Shown here in pieces: positions 17,104 to 25,195 of a DNA stretch of 64,000 bases (position 1 is its first letter; each line of letters starts with the position of its first letter). The notes below the pieces were generated by a model. It was not told where the DNA came from. It did not search any database and was given only the letters and a program-made list of their open reading frames with translations. This stretch comes from Arthrobacter tumbae (GTDB lineage Bacteria > Actinomycetota > Actinomycetes > Actinomycetales > Micrococcaceae): NCBI RefSeq assembly GCF_016907495.1, contig NZ_JAFBCC010000001.1:2976001-3040000 (forward strand), written 5' to 3'. The translations under genes were made by a program, and so were the position numbers.

Positions 17104-17994
17104 ATGGCCTGGGTAGCAGTACTCCTGGCGCTGCTCGGCGCCTGCTTCCTTGCTGTCGGCGCCCAGCGCCAGGGCAGTGCAGTACGTTCGAACACCGGCG
17201 GACTGTCCCTCAATTCGACGGGGTTCGTTCGTTTGTTGCGCAACCCGCGCTGGATCCTCGGCCTGATCCTGCTCGGGGCCGGGATTGTGTGCAACGTCAT
17301 CGCCCTCAGCCTGGCCAGCCTCACCGTTGTGCAGCCGATCGGCGCCATCGCGCTGGTCATCACCACCATCGTGAACTCCAGGGACCAGGGCGTGCGCATC
17401 AACCGTCCCACCGTCGTCGCAATCTCCGCCTGCGTGGCGGGCAGCGCGCTGTTCGTGCTGCTGGCCCTCAATGTCACGCGGAAGGACAACGTTGTTCTTC
17501 CGGACCAGGAACTGACCGCTGTCCTGCTGCTGAGCATCGCCGTCGCACTGTTCGGCACGCTCGCCGTCGTCTTCAAGCGCAGGCTCAGCGCCTTCGCCTA
17601 CATCCTCGGCGCAGGCGTCCTCTTCGGCTTCGTTGCCGTGCTGACCAAGATCATCGCGACGCACCTGCTCGATCCAAACGGCCGGTTCTTCCTCAACGTC
17701 CCGGTCTACAGCGTGATTGCGATCATCGCGGCCGCGGGACTGGGCTCGTGGTTCGTCCAGAGCGCTTATGCCACCGGCCCGCCCGACCTCGTGATTGCCG
17801 GCCTTACCGTGATTGACCCCATAGTGGGAATTGCCGTCGGAATAGCGGTGCTGGGTGAACTCCAGCCGAACGTTGAATCGGTGATAGCAATTGCCATGGG
17901 AGCGGCCGCCATCGTTGCTATTGTTGGAGTGATAGCACTGTCGCGCCACCACCCGGATGTGGTCAAGCGCCAGAAAGAAGCACGACGGCGGTAA
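17104..17994 (+). CDS. DMT-superfamily membrane transporter (EamA/NIPA-like)
   Basis: A 296-residue membrane protein with nine to ten hydrophobic segments and an internal duplication typical of drug/metabolite transporters. The first helix AVLLALLGACFLAVGAQRQG and the loop LASLTVVQPIGAIALVITT resemble the NIPA-like magnesium/DMT branch seen in Actinobacteria. The substrate is unknown. ATG at 17104 was selected, 13 nt after the pgsA-like stop, as upstream codons fall inside that gene. Its C-terminal codons are shared with an open extension of the next gene, but the real glycosyltransferase start lies beyond its stop. Confidence 0.78.
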   Translation: MAWVAVLLALLGACFLAVGAQRQGSAVRSNTGGLSLNSTGFVRLLRNPRWILGLILLGAGIVCNVIALSLASLTVVQPIGAIALVITTIVNSRDQGVRINRPTVVAISACVAGSALFVLLALNVTRKDNVVLPDQELTAVLLLSIAVALFGTLAVVFKRRLSAFAYILGAGVLFGFVAVLTKIIATHLLDPNGRFFLNVPVYSVIAIIAAAGLGSWFVQSAYATGPPDLVIAGLTVIDPIVGIAVGIAVLGELQPNVESVIAIAMGAAAIVAIVGVIALSRHHPDVVKRQKEARRR

Positions 17995-18037
17995 CGCCCG
18001 TAACTTCTTCCACCGTTGCCAACCCGAGGACTACTTC

Positions 18038-19234
18038 GTGACCGATACGGCAGCAGATGCGCCGCTGACCATCCTTATCGCTGCGGACACCTACCCGCCG
18101 CACGTCAACGGTGCCTCCATGTTCGGCTACCGCCTGGCCAAGGGGATGAAGGCCCGCGGCCACAACGTTCATGTGCTGGCTCCGAATACGATCAACGGCA
18201 GAAGCTTCACCGAGCCGGACGGGGATTGGACGGTGCACCGCCTCCGCTCACACGCGGTTCCCACCCACGAATACTGGCGCATCTGCCTGCCGTGGGAAAT
18301 CAAGCGCGAGATCAGGATGCTCTTCGACCGGGTGAAGCCCGACGTCGTCCACATCCAGTGCCACTACATGGTGGGCGAATACGCCCTGTATGAAGCTGTG
18401 AAACGCGGTATCCGCGTGGTCGCGACCAACCACTTCATGCCGGAGAACCTGAACCCCTTCCTGCCCTTCCCACAGTGGTTCAAGAACATCGTTGCGAAGA
18501 ATTCCTGGCGCGACATGGGCAAGGTCATGGGGAAGGCTGACGTTGTCACCACGCCGACCCCCCTTGCGGCCAAGGCAATGCACCAGCATGCGTTCCTGCG
18601 CAAGGTGCTCCCGCTGTCGAACGGCATCGACGCCGCAGCGTATGAAGCCAGGCCCGGCGAGCAGGTGGAGCGTCCCGGTTACCCGGTCGTCCTGTTCGTG
18701 GGGCGCCTTGCCGAGGAGAAGCACGTGGACGTGCTCATTGATGCAGTCGCGAAGACCCCCAGCGAACTGGACCTGCACTTGGAGATCGTTGGCGGGGGAG
18801 AAGTGAAGCCCGCCCTGCAGGCTCAAGTCAAGAAACTGGGGCTTCAGGAGCGCGTCACGTTCCACGGGCTCATCGATGATGAGGAACTCCGCCAGGCGTA
18901 CCTGCGGGCCACTGTTTTCTGCCAGCCGGGTACGGCCGAACTGCAGTCACTGGTTACGCTCGAGGCGATGTCCGCCTCCACCCCGGTGCTGCTGGCCAAC
19001 GCCATGGCTCTGCCGCACCTGGTGGAAGACGGCGCGAACGGCTATTTGTTCACTCCCCATGACAGCGCTGAACTGGGCCGCCGGCTCACGGAAATCATCT
19101 CCATGCCGGAGGCTGAGCGGGAGCGGATGGGGAAGATGAGCCGCTCCCTGGTTGAAAAACACAGCATCGAAGCGACGCTGTCCACGTTCGAGGATCTTTA
19201 TTTCGGCAGGTTTCACGACACCGAAACTGTCTAG
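18038..19234 (+). CDS. GT4 family glycosyltransferase
   Basis: A 398-residue GT-B fold enzyme. The N-terminal domain opens with ILIAADTYPPHVNGASMFGYRLAKG, the usual acceptor-side loop of GT4 enzymes acting on lipids. The C-terminal donor domain contains LFVGRLAEEKHVDVLIDA and the E-x7-E type nucleotide-sugar site within PGTAELQSLVTLEAMS. It resembles actinobacterial mannosyl- or glucosyltransferases for phosphatidylinositol mannosides or glycolipids; the nearby phosphatidyltransferase fits, but donor and acceptor are inferred only by family. GTG at 18038 has GAGGA seven bases upstream. The protein lacks a signal peptide and should act at the inner membrane face. Confidence 0.9.
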   Translation: MTDTAADAPLTILIAADTYPPHVNGASMFGYRLAKGMKARGHNVHVLAPNTINGRSFTEPDGDWTVHRLRSHAVPTHEYWRICLPWEIKREIRMLFDRVKPDVVHIQCHYMVGEYALYEAVKRGIRVVATNHFMPENLNPFLPFPQWFKNIVAKNSWRDMGKVMGKADVVTTPTPLAAKAMHQHAFLRKVLPLSNGIDAAAYEARPGEQVERPGYPVVLFVGRLAEEKHVDVLIDAVAKTPSELDLHLEIVGGGEVKPALQAQVKKLGLQERVTFHGLIDDEELRQAYLRATVFCQPGTAELQSLVTLEAMSASTPVLLANAMALPHLVEDGANGYLFTPHDSAELGRRLTEIISMPEAERERMGKMSRSLVEKHSIEATLSTFEDLYFGRFHDTETV

Positions 19235-19262
19235 CTGCCAGATACACCGCCACCGTCGTGGC

Positions 19263-19268
19263 TACAAT
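19263..19268 (+). promoter_or_regulatory. Candidate -10 box of tRNA-Met
   Basis: TACAAT stands 29 nt before the tRNA 5' end in an otherwise GC-rich gap. No clear -35 lies at the expected distance. Confidence 0.35.
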
Positions 19269-19297
19269 GGACTGCGCCGACGCGTCGTCGGCGTTGC

Positions 19298-19371
19298 GGG
19301 GCTGTAGCTCAGCTGGTTAGAGCAGCGGACTCATAATCCGTTTGTCCTGGGTTCAAGCCCCAGCAGCCCTA
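19298..19371 (+). tRNA. tRNA-Met (anticodon CAT, elongator type)
   Basis: A 74-nt cloverleaf: acceptor GGGGCTG/CAGCCCT with a G-T pair at the first position, D-stem GCTC/GAGC, anticodon stem GCGGA/TCCGT around CTCATAA, and T-arm CTGGG/CCCAG around TTCAAGC. The discriminator is A and CCA is not encoded. CAT also fits the lysidine-modified tRNA-Ile2. I favour elongator Met from overall resemblance to actinobacterial tRNA-Met; a TilS identity check would settle it. The initiator type is excluded because it would carry a C-A mismatch at 1-72 and three G-C pairs in the anticodon stem. Confidence 0.88.
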
Positions 19372-19382
19372 CACATGCAAAG

Positions 19383-19411
19383 AACCCCGGTCCGGAAGGG
19401 CCGGGGTTTTT
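19383..19411 (+). terminator. Rho-independent terminator after tRNA-Met
   Basis: An 11-bp stem (AACCCCGGTCC with GGGCCGGGGTT, one G-U pair), a GGAA tetraloop and a run of T residues, 11 nt after the tRNA. Confidence 0.9.
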
Positions 19412-19438
19412 GCATCTGCTGCCTGGGTGGCACGAGAA

Positions 19439-19454
19439 GTTACTCGCGGGTAAC
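19439..19454. promoter_or_regulatory. 16-bp palindrome upstream of the acyl-CoA dehydrogenase
   Basis: GTTACTCGCGGGTAAC is symmetric at all but one base-pair couple. TAACAT, a TANNNT -10 candidate, overlaps its right end at 19451-19456. This layout suits a TetR-type repressor of lipid or acyl-CoA catabolism; no regulator gene adjoins it. Confidence 0.55.
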
Positions 19455-19539
19455 ATAGGCCGAGGTGATCCGCGCCGCAAGGGTGTGGACAGCGCCGGCG
19501 CAGGTAAACGCCGGTGGAACTGATGGTGAGGAACGTTTC

Positions 19540-20730
19540 ATGGGTGCACCCGCAATCGACGCTGATAACCTGCCGTACGCCGACGGCGACTTCTACTTCT
19601 TCGAGCAGCTGCTCGACCCGAAAGAGCGTACCCGGCTCCTTGAAGTCAGGGAATGGTTGGCCGCGGAAATCCGGCCGCACGCAGCGCACTGGTGGAACGT
19701 CGGAGCTTTTCCCACCGAACTGATCCCGCGGATCGCTGAGCTGGACATTGTGTCTCCGGTGAAACGGTTGGGGTACTCCAATCTCTTCGCTGGCCTGCTG
19801 CATGCTGAATTCACCAGGGCCGACACCTCCATTGCAACGTTCATGGGTGTCCACGACGGCCTGTTCACCGGCTCCATCGAGACGCTCGCCTCGCCGGACC
19901 AGCAGGCGGAATGGCTTCCCGACATCTATGCCATGAAGAAGATCGGGGCCTTCGGCCTCACGGAGCCGCTCGGCGGTTCCGATGTCGCCGGCGGCACGCG
20001 TACAACCGCTGAGCGCAACGGCGACGGATGGGTCCTCAACGGCGCAAAACGCTGGATCGGGAACGCGACCTTCTCCGACTGGGTGGTCATCTTTGCCCGC
20101 GATGTCGCGGACAACCAGGTCAAGGGGTTCATGGTTGACACCTCGCTGCCCGGTTACAAGGCCACCAAGATCGAAAACAAGACCGCCCTGCGCACCGTCG
20201 AGAACGCCGACATTGTGCTCGACGGCCTCCAGATCAGCGACGACTACCGGCTCGCCGGTGCCAACAGTTTCAAGGACACCAACAAGGTCCTGCGCATCAC
20301 GCGCTTGTCGGTGGCATGGCAGGCTGTAGGGCAACAGCTGGCAGCCTTCGATGTTGCCCGGCGGTATGCCGTGGAACGCCAGCAGTTTGGCCGCCCGCTG
20401 GCATCCTTCCAGCTCATTCAGCAGCAGCTGGTCGAGATGCTGGGAAATACCGTCAGTTCCCTGGGCATGATGGTGCGCCTTGCGCAATTGGCCGACGACG
20501 GCGGCGCGCGGGATGAGCAGTCCGCCCTCGCCAAGGCGTTCACTACTGCCCGAATGCGGGAAACGGTCGCCCTGGGCCGCAGCATTTTCGGCGGAAACGG
20601 CATAGTCACCGACTACGAGATGGCCAAAATCTTTGCCGATGCCGAAGCCGTCTATTCCTATGAGGGCACGTACGAGATCAACTCGCTGGTCACCGGTCGG
20701 GCGATCACGGGAATCGCTGCGTTCGTCTAA
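19540..20730 (+). CDS. Acyl-CoA dehydrogenase family protein (glutaryl-CoA dehydrogenase-like)
   Basis: A 396-residue FAD-dependent acyl-CoA dehydrogenase. The FAD/substrate segment GAFGLTEPLGGSDVAGG and the RWIGNATFSDW strand sit mid-protein, RQQFGRPLASFQLIQQQLVEM marks the C-terminal helical domain, and SYEGTYEINSLVTGRAITG holds the catalytic base Glu. The C-terminal block most resembles glutaryl-CoA dehydrogenases, which suggests a dicarboxylic or short-chain substrate, but the Arg that binds the glutaryl carboxylate was not verified. The ATG at 19540 has GAGGAA upstream; earlier in-frame codons are leader. It is a single gene with a palindromic operator, and sits between tRNA-Met and an M23 peptidase gene. 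Confidence 0.88.
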   Translation: MGAPAIDADNLPYADGDFYFFEQLLDPKERTRLLEVREWLAAEIRPHAAHWWNVGAFPTELIPRIAELDIVSPVKRLGYSNLFAGLLHAEFTRADTSIATFMGVHDGLFTGSIETLASPDQQAEWLPDIYAMKKIGAFGLTEPLGGSDVAGGTRTTAERNGDGWVLNGAKRWIGNATFSDWVVIFARDVADNQVKGFMVDTSLPGYKATKIENKTALRTVENADIVLDGLQISDDYRLAGANSFKDTNKVLRITRLSVAWQAVGQQLAAFDVARRYAVERQQFGRPLASFQLIQQQLVEMLGNTVSSLGMMVRLAQLADDGGARDEQSALAKAFTTARMRETVALGRSIFGGNGIVTDYEMAKIFADAEAVYSYEGTYEINSLVTGRAITGIAAFV

Positions 20731-20744
20731 GCCACCTCATCACC

Positions 20745-21257
20745 CTAAGGATCGGCCAGCGGCAACAGGACGGACGGCCGCCGGTCCGAGACGAACGGAA
20801 GCGGATTGACGTACTCCCCGCCCTCCCGCACACCCCAGTGCACGCACAGGGAAGGGCAGTGGGGTTCAGAGCTGATACGGCCTACCTCCTGCCCTGCCGT
20901 TACCCTATCTCCCTCCGCAACCGAGGCTGTGACCGGTTCGAAGCTGGACAGTAGCCCTCCGCCATGGTCGATGGTCAGCACCGGCCGGTCCACCACGGTG
21001 CCGACGAACACCACCATGCCCTCCGCCGGGCTGAGCACTGCACCGTCAGACGCACTGAGGTCAACGCCGCGGTGCCCCGCCATCCAGGGTTCCGGCGGCC
21101 GGTCGAAGTGCCGTAGTACTGAAGGCGCCCCGCTGAGCGGCCAGTCCCAGGGAGTTTCCGGGTTTGAGAGACCAGGTGCCGTCCCGGGGGAGAGCAGCAG
21201 CCCGATGGTGACGGCGATGCCCGTCAGGGACCGGAGCGGATTCGCGAAGGTAGCCAC
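20745..21257 (-). CDS. M23 family metallopeptidase (LytM-like), secreted
   Basis: A 170-residue protein with an N-terminal hydrophobic signal-like stretch (residues 8-25) followed by a compact M23 peptidase domain. Zinc ligands are present as H-x3-D in GHRGVDLS and as H-x-H-like CVHWGV, where the first His position is Cys, so the usual HxH is incomplete (VHW). This may be a degenerate LytM/EnvC-type activator more than an active endopeptidase. Placement directly before rpsB is common in Actinobacteria. The GTG start lacks a good ribosome site. It converges with the acyl-CoA dehydrogenase gene across 14 nt. Confidence 0.82.
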   Translation of the reverse strand: MATFANPLRSLTGIAVTIGLLLSPGTAPGLSNPETPWDWPLSGAPSVLRHFDRPPEPWMAGHRGVDLSASDGAVLSPAEGMVVFVGTVVDRPVLTIDHGGGLLSSFEPVTASVAEGDRVTAGQEVGRISSEPHCPSLCVHWGVREGGEYVNPLPFVSDRRPSVLLPLADP

Positions 21258-21696
21258 CCACCCACTGTGAACTGGTAGGCAGTGCAGACCCGGCGTCGTG
21301 ATCCTTATGTGGACAGGTTCAGCGAAACCGATGCGCTGTGCAGGTGAAGTAGCGCGCTGGTGAAGGAACGCCGGTCCAGGTCAGTCCCTGGCAACCGGCA
21401 GCTGTAGTACACTTGACGAAGCAGTTCTCCGTATCCCGTCGTGCCATAAAAGCTGTTGTGGTTCGTTGGGTGTCGGGAACTGACTACGCGTGTCCCTGAT
21501 TCGCAGGCCAGCTCACTGTCAGATTTCATCGGTGAGCGTATGCCTGGGAACACTGCTCCAGCGGTCCGGAGAAATCCGGTTGGAGAAGTGAGCCACACAG
21601 CTGACGGGCACCAGGACCCCGCATCGTCCGCGGGATATCAACCGTCAAAACCGGCAGAACACAGCAACGCCTGTGCTGCCCAACGAAAGGAACGGC
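21258..21696. other. 439-nt gap between the M23 peptidase gene and rpsB
   Basis: This stretch should hold the divergent promoters and the untranslated rpsB leader. I see a TTGACG at 21413-21418 without a fitting -10 and a TACACT at 21408-21413 that could be a -10. A CCCGC/GCGGG hairpin lies at about 21617-21633. No open frame here looks like a gene, and no known riboswitch was recognised. Confidence 0.4.
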
Positions 21697-22644
21697 ATGC
21701 CAGTCGTTACCATGCGCCAGCTGCTCGACAGCGGCGTCCACTTCGGCCACCAGACCCGTCGCTGGAACCCGAAGATGAAGCGCTTTATCTTCACGGAGCG
21801 CAACGGAATCTACATCATTGACCTCCAGCAGTCGCTGTCCTACATCGACCGCGCCTACGAGTTCATCAAGGCCACCGTCGCCCACGGCGGCACCGTACTG
21901 TTCGTCGGAACCAAGAAGCAGGCACAGGAAGCAATTGCCGAGCAGGCAACCCGTGTTGGTCAGCCGTACGTCAACCAGCGTTGGCTCGGCGGCATGCTCA
22001 CCAACTTCCAGACGGTATCCAAGCGCATCCAGCGCATGAAGGAACTCGAGGAGATCAACTTCGAGGATGTCGCCGGTTCCGGCCACACCAAGAAGGAACT
22101 TCTCCTGCTGCGCCGCGAGCTGACCAAGCTTGAAACCAACCTGGGCGGCATCCGCAACCTCACGAAGGCTCCGTCCATCGTGTGGGTTGTCGACACCAAG
22201 AAGGAACACCTCGCAATCGACGAGGCGAAGAAGCTCAACATCCCGGTTGTCGCCATCCTCGACACCAACTGCGATCCTGATGAAGTCGACTTCCCGATTC
22301 CGGGTAACGACGACGCCATCCGCGCAGTCAACCTGCTGACCCGCGTCGTCGCGGACGCCGTTGCCGAGGGTCTCATCGCCCGCAACAACAGGGCCTCCGG
22401 CAATGACACTGCCGCAGCAGAAGAGCCGCTCGCCGAGTGGGAGCGTGAGCTGCTTGAGGGTAGCGCCGCACCTGCAGAGAGTGCCCCCGCCGCAGAAGCA
22501 CCGGCTGAGGAAGCACCGGCAGCAGCTGAGGCTCCCGCTGAGGAAGCGCCCGTAGCTGAGGCTCCCGTAGCAGAAGCTCCCGCTGAGGAAGCCCCCGCAG
22601 CCGACGTTCCTGCTGAGGAAGCCGCGAACGGCGAAAGCAAGTAG
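21697..22644 (+). CDS. rpsB: 30S ribosomal protein S2
   Basis: Small-subunit ribosomal protein, needed for S1 docking and translation initiation in most bacteria. [23 protein letters not shown] is the standard S2 opening, with the family core running to about residue 232 ([16 protein letters not shown]). The total of 315 residues exceeds the common 240-260: a tail of some 60 residues consists of Ala/Glu/Pro repeats (EEAPA, VAEAP units) and is probably disordered. ATG at 21697 has AAAGGA five bases upstream. A hairpin separates it from tsf, so the pair may be differentially expressed. Confidence 0.98.
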   Translation: MPVVTMRQLLDSGVHFGHQTRRWNPKMKRFIFTERNGIYIIDLQQSLSYIDRAYEFIKATVAHGGTVLFVGTKKQAQEAIAEQATRVGQPYVNQRWLGGMLTNFQTVSKRIQRMKELEEINFEDVAGSGHTKKELLLLRRELTKLETNLGGIRNLTKAPSIVWVVDTKKEHLAIDEAKKLNIPVVAILDTNCDPDEVDFPIPGNDDAIRAVNLLTRVVADAVAEGLIARNNRASGNDTAAAEEPLAEWERELLEGSAAPAESAPAAEAPAEEAPAAAEAPAEEAPVAEAPVAEAPAEEAPAADVPAEEAANGESK

Positions 22645-22654
22645 TTTCATCGAC

Positions 22655-22683
22655 AGGGTGCGGGACGTCAAAGCCCGCACCCT
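22655..22683 (+). terminator. Hairpin between rpsB and tsf (terminator or attenuator)
   Basis: Perfect 10-bp stem AGGGTGCGGG/CCCGCACCCT with a 9-nt loop, followed by TTCGCTT. The T tract is poor, so partial read-through into tsf is likely. Confidence 0.6.
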
Positions 22684-22758
22684 TTCGCTTGTGCCGGAGA
22701 AGGATCCGGAGAACTTTCACTCAAAACTTGACGAGAAAACCACATCTGAGGAGTTCAA

Positions 22759-23595
22759 ATGGCAAACTACACTGCCGCTGACATCAAGGCTCTCCGCGAG
22801 CGGACCGGCGCCGGAATGATGGACGTGAAGAAGGCTCTCGACGAGGCCAACGGCGATGCCGACAAGGCCATGGAGCTCATCCGCATCAAGGGCCTGAAGG
22901 GCGCCACCAAGCGCGAAGGCCGTTCGACAGCTGAAGGCCTGGTGGCCGCAAGAGTCGAAGGCAACGTCGGCGTCATGGTCGAGGTCAACTGCGAAACCGA
23001 CTTCGTCGCCAAGGCCGGCCCCTTCATCGGGTTCGCCGACAAGGTGCTCGCTGCGGCCTTCGAATCCGGCGCGTCCGACGTTGAGTCGCTGCTTGCCCAT
23101 ACGCTTGACGGCAAGCCCGTATCCGAGCATGTCATTGAAGCCGGCGCGCTGCTCGGTGAGAAGGTCGACATCCGTCGCGTTGCACGCGTCGAGGGCGCCA
23201 TCGTCGATGCCTACCTGCACAAGACGTCCAAGGACCTCCCTGCACAGGTGGGCGTGCTCTTCGCCGTTGAAGGCAGCGGAGACGGCGCGGCTGAGGCTGC
23301 GCATGACGTCGCCGTCCACATTGCCGCCTACTCGCCGACGTACCTCACCCGTGAGGACGTACCGGCAGAGCTGGTCGAGACCGAACGTCGTATCGCGGAT
23401 GAGACCGCACGTGCCGAAGGCAAGCCCGAGGCCGCCCTCACCAAGATCGTCGAAGGTCGCCTGACCGGCTTCTTCAAGGAGGGCGTGCTGGTTGACCAGG
23501 CGTTCGCCAAGGATGCCAAGAAGTCAGTGGCACAGGTACTGAAGGAAGCCGGAGTGGAGCCGAAGAAGTTCGCTCGTTTCCGGGTGGGTGCCTGA
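22759..23595 (+). CDS. tsf: Elongation factor Ts
   Basis: Guanine nucleotide exchange factor that recycles EF-Tu in the cytosol. The N-terminal UBA-like domain contains ALRERTGAGMMDVKKALDEA, and the core domain shows VEVNCETDFVAK, the contact region for EF-Tu. At 278 residues it is the normal actinobacterial length. GAGGAG lies five bases before the ATG. It is the second gene of the rpsB-tsf unit, the hairpin between the two allowing separate levels. A GC-rich hairpin follows the stop codon. Confidence 0.98.
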   Translation: MANYTAADIKALRERTGAGMMDVKKALDEANGDADKAMELIRIKGLKGATKREGRSTAEGLVAARVEGNVGVMVEVNCETDFVAKAGPFIGFADKVLAAAFESGASDVESLLAHTLDGKPVSEHVIEAGALLGEKVDIRRVARVEGAIVDAYLHKTSKDLPAQVGVLFAVEGSGDGAAEAAHDVAVHIAAYSPTYLTREDVPAELVETERRIADETARAEGKPEAALTKIVEGRLTGFFKEGVLVDQAFAKDAKKSVAQVLKEAGVEPKKFARFRVGA

Positions 23596-23621
23596 CCCTT
23601 CCGGGCCGGTTTTAGTTTGAG

Positions 23622-23663
23622 ATGATGGAGGGGCGGTCGCCACGGTGGCCGCCCCTCCGTCAT
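23622..23663 (+). terminator. Strong GC-rich hairpin after tsf
   Basis: Arms 23622-23640 and 23645-23663 pair with few mismatches around ACGG-type loop bases (GGAGGGGCGG with CCGCCCCTCC at the core). There is no T tract, so it may work as a Rho-dependent or RNA-stabilising end. Confidence 0.55.
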
Positions 23664-23791
23664 GTCCGGTGAGTAGAGGCGCCGGAAACCTGTAAGACTT
23701 ACCAAGCCGGACATCAGTTCCACTGCTGACGCGCTGACACCCACATGGAACTCACACCCTGACACGCACGTACGACTGCCCGGGAGGCATC

Positions 23792-24529
23792 ATGGAGAAA
23801 TACGACAAGGCCGGTCACAGCGGATCACCGAGGCGGCGCGTGCTGTTGAAGCTCTCCGGAGAGGTCTTCGGCGGCGGCAAGCTCGGTGTGGACCCTGACA
23901 TGGTGCGCGGTATAGCCAAGCAGATTGCCGCGACAATCGGCGAAGTAGAAGTCGCCATTGTGGTGGGCGGAGGCAACTTCTTCCGTGGTGCCGAGCTCTC
24001 GCAGAGCGGGATGGACCGCTCGCGTGCAGACTACATGGGCATGCTCGGAACCGTCATGAACTGCCTTGCGCTGCAGGATTTCCTGGAGCAGGCCGGCGTT
24101 GAAACCCGGGTGCAGAGTGCAATAACCATGGGCCAGGTCGCTGAGGCCTACATTCCCCGCCGGGCGATCCGCCACCTGGAGAAGAGCAGGGTCGTCATCT
24201 TCGGCGCAGGCGCGGGCCTGCCCTATTTCTCCACCGATACAGTGGCCGCCCAGCGTGCGCTGGAAGTCCGAGCCGACGTCGTCCTGATGGCCAAGAGCGG
24301 CGTGGACGGTGTCTACACAGCTGACCCGCGCAAGGACCCGAGCGCGCAGAAGCTTGATGCCCTGTCTTATGATGACGCGCTGCGGCAGGACATCCGCGTG
24401 ATGGACCAGACGGCCATGACCATGTGCAAGGACAACAACCTTTCCATGGTGGTCTTCGGCATGGAGGGCGAGGGCAACGTCACCAGCGCGATCATGGGTG
24501 AGCGGATAGGCACGGTCGTCACAGCCTGA
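23792..24529 (+). CDS. pyrH: Uridylate kinase (UMP kinase)
   Basis: Phosphorylates UMP to UDP, a step in pyrimidine nucleotide supply; homohexameric in the cytosol. Family marks: [13 protein letters not shown] near residues 17-29, [10 protein letters not shown], the UMP-binding [11 protein letters not shown], and [12 protein letters not shown] with [12 protein letters not shown] close to the C-terminal half. The length of 245 residues is standard. GGGAGG precedes the ATG by four bases. It follows tsf after 196 nt containing a hairpin, so it likely has its own promoter, and it leads into frr. Confidence 0.97.
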   Translation: MEKYDKAGHSGSPRRRVLLKLSGEVFGGGKLGVDPDMVRGIAKQIAATIGEVEVAIVVGGGNFFRGAELSQSGMDRSRADYMGMLGTVMNCLALQDFLEQAGVETRVQSAITMGQVAEAYIPRRAIRHLEKSRVVIFGAGAGLPYFSTDTVAAQRALEVRADVVLMAKSGVDGVYTADPRKDPSAQKLDALSYDDALRQDIRVMDQTAMTMCKDNNLSMVVFGMEGEGNVTSAIMGERIGTVVTA

Positions 24530-24637
24530 GCGCCGCGCAGCGGTCGGAGAAGTCCCAGCAGGAGCCCGGCTGTGAACTAGGATTATCAACTGAATCGGAC
24601 GCTTAGAAGCAGCGGATTTCGAACCAAAGGAGCAATC

Positions 24638-25195
24638 GTGATCGAAGAGACCATGTCAGAGGCAACCGACCGCATGGACAAGGCAGTCGAGGCCGCGAAA
24701 GAAGACTTCGCGACCATACGCACCGGCCGTGCCAACCCGTCCCTGTTTTCGAAGGTCATCGTGAACTACTACGGCTCGCCGACACCGCTGCAGCAGTTGG
24801 CGTCCTTTCAGAATCCGGAAGCGCGCACGCTGCTCATCACGCCGTTCGACCGCTCCGCTCTCTCCGAGATCGAGAAGGCCCTGCGTGACTCGGACCTTGG
24901 CGCCAACCCGTCCAATGACGGCAACGTCATCCGCGTGGTCCTTCCCGAACTGACCGAGGAACGGCGCAAAGAATACGTCAAGCTGGTGCGCGGCAAAGCG
25001 GAAGACGCCAAGATCCAGATCCGGAACATCCGCCGCAAAGCCAAGGACGGCATCGACAAGGCCGTGAAGGACGGCGACGCCGGCGAGGACGACGGCGCCC
25101 GCGCCGAGAAGGACCTCGACGCACGGACGAAGTCCCACACCGACACGATCGACGACATGCTCAAGCGCAAGGAAACCGAGCTGCTCGAAGTCTGA
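24638..25195 (+). CDS. frr: Ribosome recycling factor
   Basis: Releases the 70S ribosome from mRNA after termination together with EF-G. The 185-residue protein shows [20 protein letters not shown] in the first helix/turn and [24 protein letters not shown] as the second hallmark, the whole being the usual three-helix bundle with an inserted small domain. It starts with GTG, preceded by AAAGGAG at five bases. A TAGGAT box about 70 nt upstream may be a local -10. Its TGA overlaps the cdsA ATG as TGATG, so translation of the two is coupled. Confidence 0.97.
   Translation: MIEETMSEATDRMDKAVEAAKEDFATIRTGRANPSLFSKVIVNYYGSPTPLQQLASFQNPEARTLLITPFDRSALSEIEKALRDSDLGANPSNDGNVIRVVLPELTEERRKEYVKLVRGKAEDAKIQIRNIRRKAKDGIDKAVKDGDAGEDDGARAEKDLDARTKSHTDTIDDMLKRKETELLEV

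Noticed and set aside
21413-21418. TTGACG as the -35 of rpsB.
   Set aside because: No TANNNT box lies 16-19 nt downstream; the match is probably chance.
21305-21598. Minus-strand open frame in the rpsB upstream gap.
   Set aside because: No ribosome site, no recognisable domain, and codon use unlike the neighbours; the gap is more likely promoter and leader.
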